A stretch of 32,447 bases of DNA from Sutterella seckii. Lineage in GTDB: Bacteria > Pseudomonadota > Gammaproteobacteria > Burkholderiales > Burkholderiaceae_F. The translations under genes were made by a program, and so were the position numbers. The notes beneath the pieces were generated by a model. That model was not told where the DNA came from. It searched no databases and was given only the letters and a program-made list of their open reading frames with translations. Of this stretch, positions 24,601 through 32,385 are shown piece by piece. Position 1 is the stretch's first letter. Each line of letters opens with the position of its first letter. The stretch spans positions 1 through 32,447 of the forward strand of contig NZ_WEHX01000018.1 of the NCBI RefSeq assembly GCF_009183815.1. The letters are read 5' to 3'.

Positions 24601-24636
24601 CGGATTCGTAGTCGAGTCCGGCTACACTCGTCGGAC
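24601..24636. promoter_or_regulatory. competing dyads upstream of the tctC-like gene
   Basis: CGGATTCG (24601-24608) and CGAGTCCG (24613-24620) pair with one G.T. GTCCG (24616-24620) could instead pair with CGGAC (24632-24636). The two hairpins are mutually exclusive. The element lies in the 245-bp mrp-tctC gap, about 75-110 bases before the tctC start, and could be an operator or leader structure. Confidence 0.35.
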
Positions 24637-24709
24637 CTGCTTTTATCCCAAAGAAAGCATACCAAATCAATAACCGACGATAGAATTTCAACTACTGGAG
24701 CTGACCCTC

Positions 24710-25699
24710 ATGTTTACGCGTCGTCAGATCATTCAGAACGCCGGCCTTCTCATGGGATTGACCGCGAGCGGAGCGTTTGCCGCCAACGCTTTCGCCAACA
24801 CCGAATCCTCGGGCCTCGTTGTTCCTTTCCCTGCGGGGGGCGGCGGCGACGTGCTCGCCCGCTCGGTTGCGGGCGCCCTTGCCGAGGAGCTCGGCACCAA
24901 AATCTGGGTCGACAACCGCCCGGGTGCAGGCGGCACGATCGGCGCCCGCCATCTTTCGCGCGCCCGCGCCGACGGCTCCATGCTCGGGTACGTTACGAAC
25001 GGCATCCTCTGCGTCAATCCGCTCCTTTATCCCAACGTCCCCTTTAATCCCCGCGAAGAGCTCCGGCCGGCCGGCATGATTTCCGAAATCGGCCTGGTGG
25101 GCGTTCTCAATCCGAATGCTATCGCCGGCGTCACGGATCTGAAGAGCCTCGTCGCCTGGGCCAAGGCTCACCCGAAGGAAGTGAACTTCGCCTCCTCGGG
25201 CATCGGCACGACGAGCCACCTCGCGGGCCTCCTCTTTGCGCGCCGCGCGGGTCTTGAACTCACGCACGTGCCTTATCGCGGAGGTGCGGCCGCCATGCTC
25301 GACGTCCTCTCGGGCCGCATTCCCTTCATGATCGACGTAGCGCCCAACGCCCTGCAGCACGTGCGAAGCGGCAAGCTCACGGCGCTCGGCGCCGCGTCAA
25401 AGCAGCGCCTTGCGATCGCTCCCGACATTCCGACCTTTGCCGAAGCGGGCGTTGCAGACGTCGAACTCTCCGCCTGGGACGGCATCGTGCTTCCCAAGGG
25501 AGCCCCGGACGAACTCGTCAACCGCGTCTCCGCCGCGCTCGCGCGTGCGCTCAGGCGCCCTGAGGTTGTTGCGAGCCTCTCGAAGAAGGGCGCCGAACCG
25601 CGCCCCGGGACGAGCGCCGACTTCATCCGCTTCATTGAGTCCGAAACCCCGAAATGGGCCGAGCTCGTGGCGGCGATTCAGGCGGAAGCCTCGCAGTAA
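24710..25699 (+). CDS. TctC/Bug family tripartite tricarboxylate transporter solute-binding protein
   Basis: A 329-residue periplasmic binding protein. The N terminus MFTRRQIIQNAG with a hydrophobic stretch and AFA-N cleavage resembles a twin-arginine signal. The Bug fold landmarks are VPFPAGGGGDVLAR near 38-51, VDNRPGAGGTIGARHLSRA near 67-85 and ASSGIGTTSHLAG in the middle. The family binds carboxylates or other small metabolites, either for TctAB importers or as an orphan receptor. No tctA or tctB gene is adjacent, as is common for the many Bug proteins of Burkholderiales. The ligand is unknown. GGAG lies nine bases before the ATG. Confidence 0.9.
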   Translation: MFTRRQIIQNAGLLMGLTASGAFAANAFANTESSGLVVPFPAGGGGDVLARSVAGALAEELGTKIWVDNRPGAGGTIGARHLSRARADGSMLGYVTNGILCVNPLLYPNVPFNPREELRPAGMISEIGLVGVLNPNAIAGVTDLKSLVAWAKAHPKEVNFASSGIGTTSHLAGLLFARRAGLELTHVPYRGGAAAMLDVLSGRIPFMIDVAPNALQHVRSGKLTALGAASKQRLAIAPDIPTFAEAGVADVELSAWDGIVLPKGAPDELVNRVSAALARALRRPEVVASLSKKGAEPRPGTSADFIRFIESETPKWAELVAAIQAEASQ

Positions 25700-25725
25700 A
25701 TCGTCTCTTTCCTTAAAAAACCATC

Positions 25726-25754
25726 TTCTCACGGGCGCCCGGGCGGCAGATAAT
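25726..25754 (+). promoter_or_regulatory. probable promoter for metG
   Basis: TTCTCA (25726-25731), a 17-base spacer and GATAAT (25749-25754) lie about 115 bases before metG. The -10 is good; the -35 matches four of six consensus bases. The leader contains the hairpin CCCGCA/TGCGGG. Confidence 0.45.
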
Positions 25755-25869
25755 GTAAATTCTTTGCCGCATTTTTCCTCCCGCATCGGTGCGGGCGCCC
25801 GGACCGGCTTCCATCAGGCCGCTGAGATGCGCCCGCGCTGAAATTCTCATCAGAATCTGAAGACAACAC

Positions 25870-27927
25870 ATGACTCAGCGCAAACTTTTCGTGACCACGG
25901 CTCTTCCTTATGCGAACGGCGCCTTCCATATGGGTCACATCATGGAATACATCCAGGCCGACATTTGGGTTCGTCACGAACGCATGTGCGGCAACATCGT
26001 GCATTTTGTCGGTGCGGACGATGTGCACGGCGCGCCGATCATGATTGCCGCCCAGAAGCGCGGCCTCACCCCGCAGGCCTTCGTCGCTGAAATCGCCGCC
26101 GGCCGCAAGCAGTACCTCGACGGCTTCCACATCAGCCACGACTACTGGGGTTCGACCGACTCGAAGGAAAACCACGAGCTCTCGCAGGAGATCTACCGCC
26201 GCCTCAAGGCCGCAGGCCTCATCTACACGAAGGATGTCGAGCAGTTCTACGACACCGTGAAGTGCATGTTCCTCGCGGACCGCTTCATCAAGGGCACCTG
26301 CCCGCGCTGCGGCGCGCCCGACCAGTACGGCGACAACTGCGAAAAGTGCTCGGCCGTCTATTCGCCCACCGAGGTGATCAATCCCTATTCGACGCTTTCG
26401 GGCTCCCGCCCGGAACTGCGCACGTCCACGCACTACTTCTTCAAGCTCTCCGACCCGCAGTGCGTTGAGTTCCTGCGCCACTGGACGAAGGGCACGGGCA
26501 AGGACGGCAAGCCCTCCGTGCAGGAAGAGGTGCTCGCCAAGGACAGCGAATGGCTTGGCGCCGACGGTCACCTCGCCGACTGGGACATCTCGCGCGATGC
26601 GCCCTACTTCGGCATTGAAATTCCGGACGCTCCGGGCAAGTACTTCTACGTTTGGCTCGACGCCCCTGTGGGCTACCTCGCCGCCCTCAAGGCCTATTCC
26701 GAAAAGAAGGGCTTTGACTTCGAAAAATTCCTCGAAGATCCAGAAACCGAACAGATTCACTTCATCGGCAAGGACATCATCTACTTCCACACGCTCTTCT
26801 GGCCTGCCATGCTGAAGTTCTCCGGCAAGCCCTTCCGCGTGCCGGATCACATCAACGCCCACGGCTTCATGACCGTGAACGGCGAAAAGATGAGCAAGAG
26901 CCGCGGCACGGGCATTTCGCCGCTCGAGTACCTGAAGCTCGGCATGAATGCCGAGTGGCTGCGCTACTACCTTGCCGCCAAGATGAATTCGCGCGTTGAG
27001 GACGTCGACTTCACGAAGATCGACTTCGCGCAGCGCGTCAATTCCGACCTGATCGGCAAGTACGTGAACATCGCCTCGCGCGCCGCGGGCTTCATCGTGA
27101 AGCGCTTCGAGGGCCGCGTGCTCGACTCCGCCATGACGGATCCCCTGGTCGGGGAGCTCATGAGCCGCGTTCCGGAAGTTTCCGCCTTCTACGAGGCCCG
27201 GGAATTCGCCCGCGCCACGCGCCTTGTGATGGAGCTGGCCGACCTCGTCAACGAATACGTTGATGAAAAGAAGCCCTGGGAGCTCGCGAAGCACCCCGAA
27301 AAGGCCGAAGAGCTGCACCACGTTTCCTCCGTTGCGCTCGAATGCTTCCGTCTCCTCACGCTCTGCCTCAAGCCCGTGCTTCCCGCCACGGCCGAACGCG
27401 TCGAAAGCTTCCTCTCGATCGCGCCCCTCGCCTGGGCCGATGCCGCTAAGCACCTCTCGAGCGCGGATCAGATCAAGCCCTACCAGCACCTCATGCAGCG
27501 CGTCGACATGGAGAAGCAGCTCAACGTCCTCGTGCCCGAAAAGGCGCCGGAACCCGAACCCGCGGTCCCGGGCGGCGAACCGATCGCCCCGGAAGTGACG
27601 ATCGACGACTTCACGAAGGTTGATCTTCGCGTCGCGAAGATCGTCAAGTGCGAAGAAGTTGAAGGCTCGACCAAGCTTCTCCGCCTCACGCTCGACCTCG
27701 GCGAAGGCCGCACCCGCAACGTCTTCTCCGGCATCAAGAGCGCCTACAAGCCCTCCGACCTCGAAGGGCGCCTTACGGTGATGATCGCGAACCTCGCCCC
27801 GCGCAAGATGCGCTTCGGCGTCTCCGAAGGCATGGTGCTCGCCGCGTCGGACGCCGCCGACAAGTCGCTCGGGCTCTTCCTCCTTTCGCCTGATTCGGGC
27901 GCTCAGCCCGGCATGCGCATTCGCTAA
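25870..27927 (+). CDS. metG: methionine-tRNA ligase MetG
   Basis: A 685-residue class I synthetase that charges tRNA-Met and tRNA-fMet. The HIGH-type motif is HMGH at 20-23 and KMSKS is at 340-344. A four-cysteine zinc knuckle is formed by C144, C147, C157 and C160. The anticodon-binding helical domain follows, then a Pro/Glu-rich linker near 558-575 and a C-terminal tRNA-binding (Trbp111/EMAP-like) domain from about 578 ([23 protein letters not shown]). Full-length for the long, dimeric form of the enzyme. GAAGA precedes the ATG. A strong terminator follows. Confidence 0.97.
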   Translation: MTQRKLFVTTALPYANGAFHMGHIMEYIQADIWVRHERMCGNIVHFVGADDVHGAPIMIAAQKRGLTPQAFVAEIAAGRKQYLDGFHISHDYWGSTDSKENHELSQEIYRRLKAAGLIYTKDVEQFYDTVKCMFLADRFIKGTCPRCGAPDQYGDNCEKCSAVYSPTEVINPYSTLSGSRPELRTSTHYFFKLSDPQCVEFLRHWTKGTGKDGKPSVQEEVLAKDSEWLGADGHLADWDISRDAPYFGIEIPDAPGKYFYVWLDAPVGYLAALKAYSEKKGFDFEKFLEDPETEQIHFIGKDIIYFHTLFWPAMLKFSGKPFRVPDHINAHGFMTVNGEKMSKSRGTGISPLEYLKLGMNAEWLRYYLAAKMNSRVEDVDFTKIDFAQRVNSDLIGKYVNIASRAAGFIVKRFEGRVLDSAMTDPLVGELMSRVPEVSAFYEAREFARATRLVMELADLVNEYVDEKKPWELAKHPEKAEELHHVSSVALECFRLLTLCLKPVLPATAERVESFLSIAPLAWADAAKHLSSADQIKPYQHLMQRVDMEKQLNVLVPEKAPEPEPAVPGGEPIAPEVTIDDFTKVDLRVAKIVKCEEVEGSTKLLRLTLDLGEGRTRNVFSGIKSAYKPSDLEGRLTVMIANLAPRKMRFGVSEGMVLAASDAADKSLGLFLLSPDSGAQPGMRIR

Positions 27928-27976
27928 GGAATAACCCGAGATTGCCGCACAAACGGTAATCGCTTTGAGTTAGCGC

Positions 27977-28010
27977 AAAAGGGCGCGGCCATATGGCCGC
28001 GCCTTTTTTC
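27977..28010 (+). terminator. terminator after metG
   Basis: GGCGCGGCC and GGCCGCGCC are perfect arms around ATAT, followed by six or seven T. An ATG inside this hairpin, in frame with the next gene, is therefore not a credible start. Confidence 0.92.
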
Positions 28011-28064
28011 TTAAACTATTGGCCCTCTCTTTTTTCCCTCATTGCCCTCTTTTCTCTCAAAAAA

Positions 28065-29807
28065 ATGAGCTTCTCAAAGCAGGCAGGAGAATTCCTGCAC
28101 CATCTGCCGCTCGCGCACTTCCGGCCGGTGCTTCTTGACAGCATCAAGGGCTACAGCCGCCACATGCTTACCCGCGACATCTCTGCCGGCCTTACCGTCG
28201 GCATGGTGGCGCTCCCGCTTGCCATGGCCTTCGGCATCGCTTCGGGCGTTCCGCCGGAAGCGGGCCTCTACACGGCCATCATCGCGGGCTTTCTGATCTC
28301 GCTTCTCGGCGGCTGCCGCGTGCAGATCGGCGGCCCGGCGGGCGCCTTCGTCGTCATCATCTACGGCATCATCGCCCAGTACGGGCTCTCGAACCTGATG
28401 CTCGCGACCATCGGCTCGGGCATCATTCTCTTCTTCATGGGGCTCTTCAAGCTCGGAGGCTTCATCAAGTTCATCCCGATTTCGATCGTGATCGGCTTTA
28501 CGAACGGCATTGCGGTGATGATCGGCCTGCAGCAGGTGAAGGATTTCCTCGGCCTCTCGATTGCCAAGATGCCGGCCGACTTCTTCGAGATGATTCTCAC
28601 GATCATCGCGCACATCAAGACCTTCAATCCCTGGGCCTTCGGCATTGCGCTCACGAGCTTCCTCGTGATCTTCTTCTGGCCGAAGGGCTATTCGATGAAT
28701 GGTCCGCAGTGGAAGCGCTGGATCGCGCATCTGCCGGGCACCGTGGTCGTGCTCATTCTCTCGACCGTTTTCGTGAGCCTCTTCAACATCCCCGTTGAGA
28801 CGATCGGCAGCAAGTTCGGCGGCATCCCGCAGGGGCTCCCTGAACTGCGCCTCCCTGAATTCGACTGGCAGAGCGCCAAGCAGCTTTACGGCGCCATGCT
28901 GACCCTCGCCGTGCTCGGCTCCATTGAAAGCCTCCTCTGCGCGCGCGTTGCCGACACGATGACCGACGACCGCCACGACCCCAATCAGGAACTGATGGGT
29001 CAGGGCGTCGCCAACATGGTCGTGCCCTTCTTCGGCGGCATTCCCGCCACCGGCACCATCGCGCGTACGGTGACGAACATCAAGTCGGGCGCCTTCTCGC
29101 CCGTGGCCGGCATGGTGCACGCCGTGACGCTTCTCGTCGTCATCCTCGTCGCCGCGCCGCTCGCCGCGAGCATCCCGCTTTCCGCGCTTGCCGCAATCCT
29201 CGTCTTCGTTGCCTGGAACATGGGCAACTGGAAGGAATTCGTGCGCCTCAAGCGCATGTCGCTCTCCTATAAGGCCACGCTTCTTCTCACCTTCTTCCTC
29301 ACGGTGATCTTCGACCTCACCGTGGCGGTGGAATTCGGCCTCGTCGTCGCCTGCATCTTCTTCCTCATCCGCATGAACAACATCACGGTTGTGGAACCCG
29401 CGACGCTGCCCTTCCACATGCCCGATACCGTTGAAGCCTGGCACATCCGCGGCGCGCTCTTCTTCGGCTCCATCTCGAAGCTCGAGCACGTCACCGATCC
29501 GCACCGCCTCATGGCCGCGGACTCTGCGAAGATCGTCATTCTCGACTTCACGGATCTCGTCAACATCGACAACTCCGCGATGGACCAGATCGAGGTCTTC
29601 GTGAGAGCGCTCCACCGCCATCATCACGAGCTCATCATCGCAGGCGCTTCCGGCCATCCGCTGCGTCAGCTTGAACGCACGGGCATTGCGCAGGCGCTCG
29701 GACCCAATCTCGTCCCCGACATGGAATTCGCCATGGCGCGCGCCGATATCGTCCTTGCGGAACTCGCTGAGGAAGAAAAGAAGGAAAAGGCTGAGCTTCA
29801 GGCCTGA
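28065..29807 (+). CDS. SulP family anion transporter with STAS domain
   Basis: A 580-residue inner-membrane transporter of the SulP/SLC26 family. The N-terminal signature AGLTVGMVALPLAMAFGIASGVPPEAGLYTA spans about 43-73, followed by IIAGFLISLLGGCRVQIGGPAGAF. About 12-14 membrane segments are seen to residue 440. A cytoplasmic STAS domain begins near 461 (GALFFGSISKLEHV) and includes VILDFTDLVNIDNSAMDQ. Substrates in the family include sulfate, bicarbonate and C4-dicarboxylates; the one here cannot be told. The ATG at 28065 is used because an upstream in-frame ATG sits in the metG terminator. Only an A-rich stretch precedes it, with no clear Shine-Dalgarno. Confidence 0.92.
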   Translation: MSFSKQAGEFLHHLPLAHFRPVLLDSIKGYSRHMLTRDISAGLTVGMVALPLAMAFGIASGVPPEAGLYTAIIAGFLISLLGGCRVQIGGPAGAFVVIIYGIIAQYGLSNLMLATIGSGIILFFMGLFKLGGFIKFIPISIVIGFTNGIAVMIGLQQVKDFLGLSIAKMPADFFEMILTIIAHIKTFNPWAFGIALTSFLVIFFWPKGYSMNGPQWKRWIAHLPGTVVVLILSTVFVSLFNIPVETIGSKFGGIPQGLPELRLPEFDWQSAKQLYGAMLTLAVLGSIESLLCARVADTMTDDRHDPNQELMGQGVANMVVPFFGGIPATGTIARTVTNIKSGAFSPVAGMVHAVTLLVVILVAAPLAASIPLSALAAILVFVAWNMGNWKEFVRLKRMSLSYKATLLLTFFLTVIFDLTVAVEFGLVVACIFFLIRMNNITVVEPATLPFHMPDTVEAWHIRGALFFGSISKLEHVTDPHRLMAADSAKIVILDFTDLVNIDNSAMDQIEVFVRALHRHHHELIIAGASGHPLRQLERTGIAQALGPNLVPDMEFAMARADIVLAELAEEEKKEKAELQA

Positions 29808-29834
29808 TTGAAAGGCTGAAGATTCAACGCCTTC

Positions 29835-29870
29835 AGGCCGCCCGAGAGATTCTCTCCGGGCGGCCTTTTT
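29835..29870 (+). terminator. terminator after the sulP gene
   Basis: GGCCGCCCG and CGGGCGGCC are perfect arms enclosing a loop with its own GAGA/TCTC pairing, followed by TTTTT. It also lies beyond the stop of the convergent scpA. Confidence 0.9.
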
Positions 29871-29884
29871 ATGCCTTTTCGTAT

Positions 29885-30856
29885 TCAGAAGAGCGTTCCC
29901 TGGGTGCCGGGAAGCTGAATGCCCTCAAAAAATTCCTTCCATTCGGCTTCGAGTTCCTCAGGCGTCTTTTCCTTATCGGTCGAAGGCGCCTCTTCATAGA
30001 CCATGAATGACCGGTTGTCATTGCGAAGGTACACGGGACTGTAGGACTCCGCCTGCTGGATCTGAATGAGGAAGACTTTTGCGAGCTCAAGCGATGCGAG
30101 AAGCCACACGGTGAGCTGCTGCTGATCGGCTTCGTCGCCCATCAGGTCTGTGAGGCGAACATAGTCCTGCCCCTGAAGCATCCTCAGAATCCCCGTCATG
30201 TGCTCTCTCACCGAGAGCTCCTCCCGCGTCACGTGGTGGCTCGCCGATAGCGCGGCATCGGCTTCCACCGCCTCCCAGGCCAGCGAAAGCTCTGCCGGCG
30301 TTATGACCGGAAGGTCCTTGACGGGCACGTCGAAGAAGCTTCCCGCCGGAACCAGAAAATCCCTGTCCAGGCGCGGGAGCTCGTCGAGAAGCCTTGCCGC
30401 CTCCCGCATGCGTTCGTACTCGAGGAGCCTCCGCATAAGCTCGGCTCTCGGATCCTCGGCTTCCTCGCCCTCACCGGCGTCGGGGCGCTTCGGGAGCAGC
30501 ATCCGGCTCTTGATCGCCATGAGGGTTGCCGACATCACGAGATAGGCCGATGCCAGTTCAAGATTCGTGCGGCGGATGAGTTCCACATACGCCATGTACT
30601 GTTCCGTGAGCTTCGTCATCGGAATGTCCATGACATCGAACTTCTGGCTGCGGATGAGCCAGAGAAGAAGATCAAGAGGGCCTTCGAAGCGGTCAAGAAT
30701 GACTTCGAGCGCGTCGGGAGGAATGTAGAGTCCCTCCGGGAGTTCCGTCATCGGCTCGCCGTAGAGGCGCGCAACGACCCGGACGCCCGGGCGGGACTCT
30801 TCTCCCGCAGGCGCCTTTTGATTCGGATCCGGATTCGATGAAGGAGCTTCTGTCAT
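29885..30856 (-). CDS. scpA: segregation and condensation protein A (ScpA)
   Basis: A 323-residue kleisin of the SMC-ScpAB chromosome condensation complex. The N-terminal SMC-neck-binding part is clear: LDRFEGPLDLLLWLIRSQKFDVMDIPM near residues 54-80, then YLVMSATLMAIKSRMLLP near 104-121. The C-terminal winged helix contains VTVWLLASLELAK-like residues and a long acidic tail follows. The first 45 residues are low-complexity and longer than usual. No scpB is adjacent. It follows tonB on the same strand, with a hairpin between; the ribosome binding site is unclear because GGAGG lies 17 bases from the ATG, within that hairpin. Confidence 0.9.
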   Translation of the reverse strand: MTEAPSSNPDPNQKAPAGEESRPGVRVVARLYGEPMTELPEGLYIPPDALEVILDRFEGPLDLLLWLIRSQKFDVMDIPMTKLTEQYMAYVELIRRTNLELASAYLVMSATLMAIKSRMLLPKRPDAGEGEEAEDPRAELMRRLLEYERMREAARLLDELPRLDRDFLVPAGSFFDVPVKDLPVITPAELSLAWEAVEADAALSASHHVTREELSVREHMTGILRMLQGQDYVRLTDLMGDEADQQQLTVWLLASLELAKVFLIQIQQAESYSPVYLRNDNRSFMVYEEAPSTDKEKTPEELEAEWKEFFEGIQLPGTQGTLF

Positions 30857-30869
30857 GACCCGGAATGAT

Positions 30870-30919
30870 AAAGCCTCCGTCCCGCCCGGCTATTTGCACG
30901 AACGGGAAACGGAGGCTTT
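30870..30919 (-). terminator. hairpin between tonB and scpA
   Basis: AAAGCCTCCGT and ACGGAGGCTTT are perfect 11-base arms, extended by CCCG/CGGG after a short asymmetric gap. On the minus strand the stem is followed only by ATCATT, and the scpA ATG is about 13 bases beyond. It may be a weak terminator or a translational control element for scpA. Confidence 0.55.
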
Positions 30920-30941
30920 ACCAGGCTCTGAAAAGGATCCA

Positions 30942-31922
30942 TCAACCCTTCAGCTGGAACTGAATCGGGAAGCGCAGGCGCACGGTTCCCTTCGGACGGC
31001 TCCAGCGCGATTCAGCATCCGACACGGCGCGCATCGCGGCCTTGTCGAGGAGCGGATGTCCGGCGGATTTATAAATCGTGAGTTCAGTCAGCTTGCCGCT
31101 CGGATTAACGATGAACTGCACGACGGCCGTACCCTCGATGTGGAACATCCTGGCTTTGCGCGGATAGTGGAGCGATTCCTCCACCGCACGCTTCACTTCA
31201 GTCAAGAACGGATCGTCAATTTCACCGTAAACCAAAGTGGAGATGCCGTTTTCCGCATGAGCGGTCTGAGCGCCGGCCTGCTGCGCAGCAGGCCCCGGGG
31301 CGATAGCCGCCGGCGCGGCAGCTGCCTGAGGCGCGTCTGACTTCTTAGCCGTCTCGATGGTCTTCGGCTGTTCCGTCTTCTGCTTCTCGGTCTTCGGCTT
31401 TTCAACCCGCTTTTCAGGCTTGGGCTTCGGCTTCTCGACCGGCTTCACCACTTCCTTCTTAACAGGCTTCGGCTTAGGCGGTTCGGGCTTGGGCTCAGGC
31501 TTGGGTTCGGGTTTGGGCGGTTCCGGCTGAGGTTCAGGTTCCGGCATCGGCTCAGGTTCGGGTTCAGGCTCGGGCTGAGGTTCCGGCTCCGGCTCGGGTT
31601 CCGGTTCAGGAATAGGCTCAGGTTCGGGCGGCGGCGCTTCGGGTTCCGGCTCCGGCTGAGGCGGCTCGGGTTCTGGCTCCGGTTCGGGTGCGGCTTCAGG
31701 CTGCGGTTCGGGAGCAACCTCTTCCTGAGGCGCTCCGCCTCCGGAAAGCTGCGCGAACGAAAGCGACACCGACGCCACCTGCCCGGAGGGTTTGTAGGTG
31801 AGCGACGGCGCACTCCAGAAAATCACCCAGAGGAGCGGAGCGTAGACGCAGCACGCCAGAAGAAACGACTGAAAGTTGCGCTCAGTGTCCTTCTTTTTCT
31901 GTTGCGATGGTGAAGTTTTCAT
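30942..31922 (-). CDS. tonB: TonB family energy transducer
   Basis: A 326-residue periplasm-spanning protein that passes proton-motive force from ExbB-ExbD to outer-membrane receptors. A single membrane anchor lies at about 19-37. Residues 70-136 are almost pure Glu-Pro repeats and 136-190 are Lys-Pro rich, forming a long rigid spacer. The C-terminal TonB domain is at about 235-326, with the YP motif at 253-254 and [21 protein letters not shown]. The start at 31922 follows AAGGCGAA and overlaps exbD by 41 bases in another frame; a start eight codons earlier is possible. No TonB-dependent receptor gene is in the window. Confidence 0.93.
   Translation of the reverse strand: MKTSPSQQKKKDTERNFQSFLLACCVYAPLLWVIFWSAPSLTYKPSGQVASVSLSFAQLSGGGAPQEEVAPEPQPEAAPEPEPEPEPPQPEPEPEAPPPEPEPIPEPEPEPEPEPQPEPEPEPEPMPEPEPQPEPPKPEPKPEPKPEPPKPKPVKKEVVKPVEKPKPKPEKRVEKPKTEKQKTEQPKTIETAKKSDAPQAAAAPAAIAPGPAAQQAGAQTAHAENGISTLVYGEIDDPFLTEVKRAVEESLHYPRKARMFHIEGTAVVQFIVNPSGKLTELTIYKSAGHPLLDKAAMRAVSDAESRWSRPKGTVRLRFPIQFQLKG
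31368..31715 (-). repeat. imperfect hexanucleotide repeats coding Glu-Pro and Lys-Pro tracts of tonB
   Basis: The segment codes for about 65 residues of mostly EP/QP dipeptides followed by KP-rich sequence. Glu codons alternate GAG/GAA and Pro codons CCT/CCG/CCC, so the repeat is imperfect at DNA level, which should moderate slippage. Length change in multiples of six would keep the frame. Confidence 0.8.
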
Positions 31923-32277
31923 GGTTATTCGCCTTGAAGAGGTCAATCACCTGAATGAAGCGGTCGAATTTCGAATCCTTGTCGATGCGAAGAAGCACGC
32001 GCTGATCGCGCGGCATGTGGGCGATCACATCGTTCAACTCATCGAGCGACATCTTTTCGCCGTCCCAGAAGAAGTCGCCCGCTGCGTCCACTTGAACAAG
32101 CTTCGGGTGCTGGTCAGCCTGCTGAGGCGTTGCCGCAGACTTCGACTTCGGCAGATTGATCTGGATCTCGCCCTTGGCGATGAAGGTGGAAATCGAGAGC
32201 ACCATTGCCAGAAGCACCAGCATGATGTCGATGAAGGGAACGATGTTGAGCGGTTCCTTTTTCGGGATCTCAATCAT
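31882..32277 (-). CDS. exbD: TonB-system transport protein ExbD (group 2)
   Basis: A 131-residue inner-membrane protein with one membrane segment. [22 protein letters not shown] at 11-32 contains the essential proton-path aspartate D17. The following [14 protein letters not shown] and the periplasmic domain with [20 protein letters not shown] match the short ExbD type also seen in epsilonproteobacteria. GAGGAGCAG precedes the ATG, and the stop codon of the exbB remnant directly abuts it (TAA-ATG). tonB begins inside its last codons. Confidence 0.93.
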   Translation of the reverse strand: MIEIPKKEPLNIVPFIDIMLVLLAMVLSISTFIAKGEIQINLPKSKSAATPQQADQHPKLVQVDAAGDFFWDGEKMSLDELNDVIAHMPRDQRVLLRIDKDSKFDRFIQVIDLFKANNHENFTIATEKEGH

Positions 32278-32385
32278 TTACTGCTCCTCTTTTGCGCTCT
32301 TCCAGCGCGACGAAAGGACATTGATCTTTCTCTGAAGACCGTTGTAAATATTAACAAAGGTATTTAATAGTTGACGGATGGTGCT
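32278..32385 (-). pseudogene. exbB: C-terminal remnant of exbB
   Basis: The reading frame that ends with TAA right against the exbD ATG codes ...NIYNGLQRKINVLSSRW then KSAKEEQ. The pattern IYN-x-L-x-RK-x3-L-x3-W matches the C terminus I recall for group-2 ExbB, the expected partner of this ExbD. The frame is closed by a TGA (complement at 32401-32403) only about 40 codons upstream, with no start codon in between. The conserved AIPA-type residues expected before IYN are missing, and the codons from about 32350 rightward are AT-rich. The gene therefore looks interrupted; the true junction is between about 32346 and 32400. A remaining possibility is that this stretch is only exbD leader sequence. 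Confidence 0.55.

Noticed and set aside
25729-27489. 586-codon open frame antisense to metG
   Set aside because: metG is unmistakable on the other strand; the antisense frame is open only because of codon bias.
27993-28064. N-terminal extension of the SulP protein from an upstream ATG
   Set aside because: The ATG lies inside the metG terminator hairpin, so a transcript starting there is implausible; the family N terminus fits the ATG at 28065.
28074-29657. 527-codon open frame antisense to the sulP gene
   Set aside because: His/Glu/Arg-rich complement of a hydrophobic membrane protein gene, not a real product.
32341-32385. IS4/IS231-like terminal inverted repeat (CCATCCGTCAACTATTAA on the minus strand)
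   Set aside because: Similarity to the family ends is partial and the orientation would place the element over exbD, which is intact.
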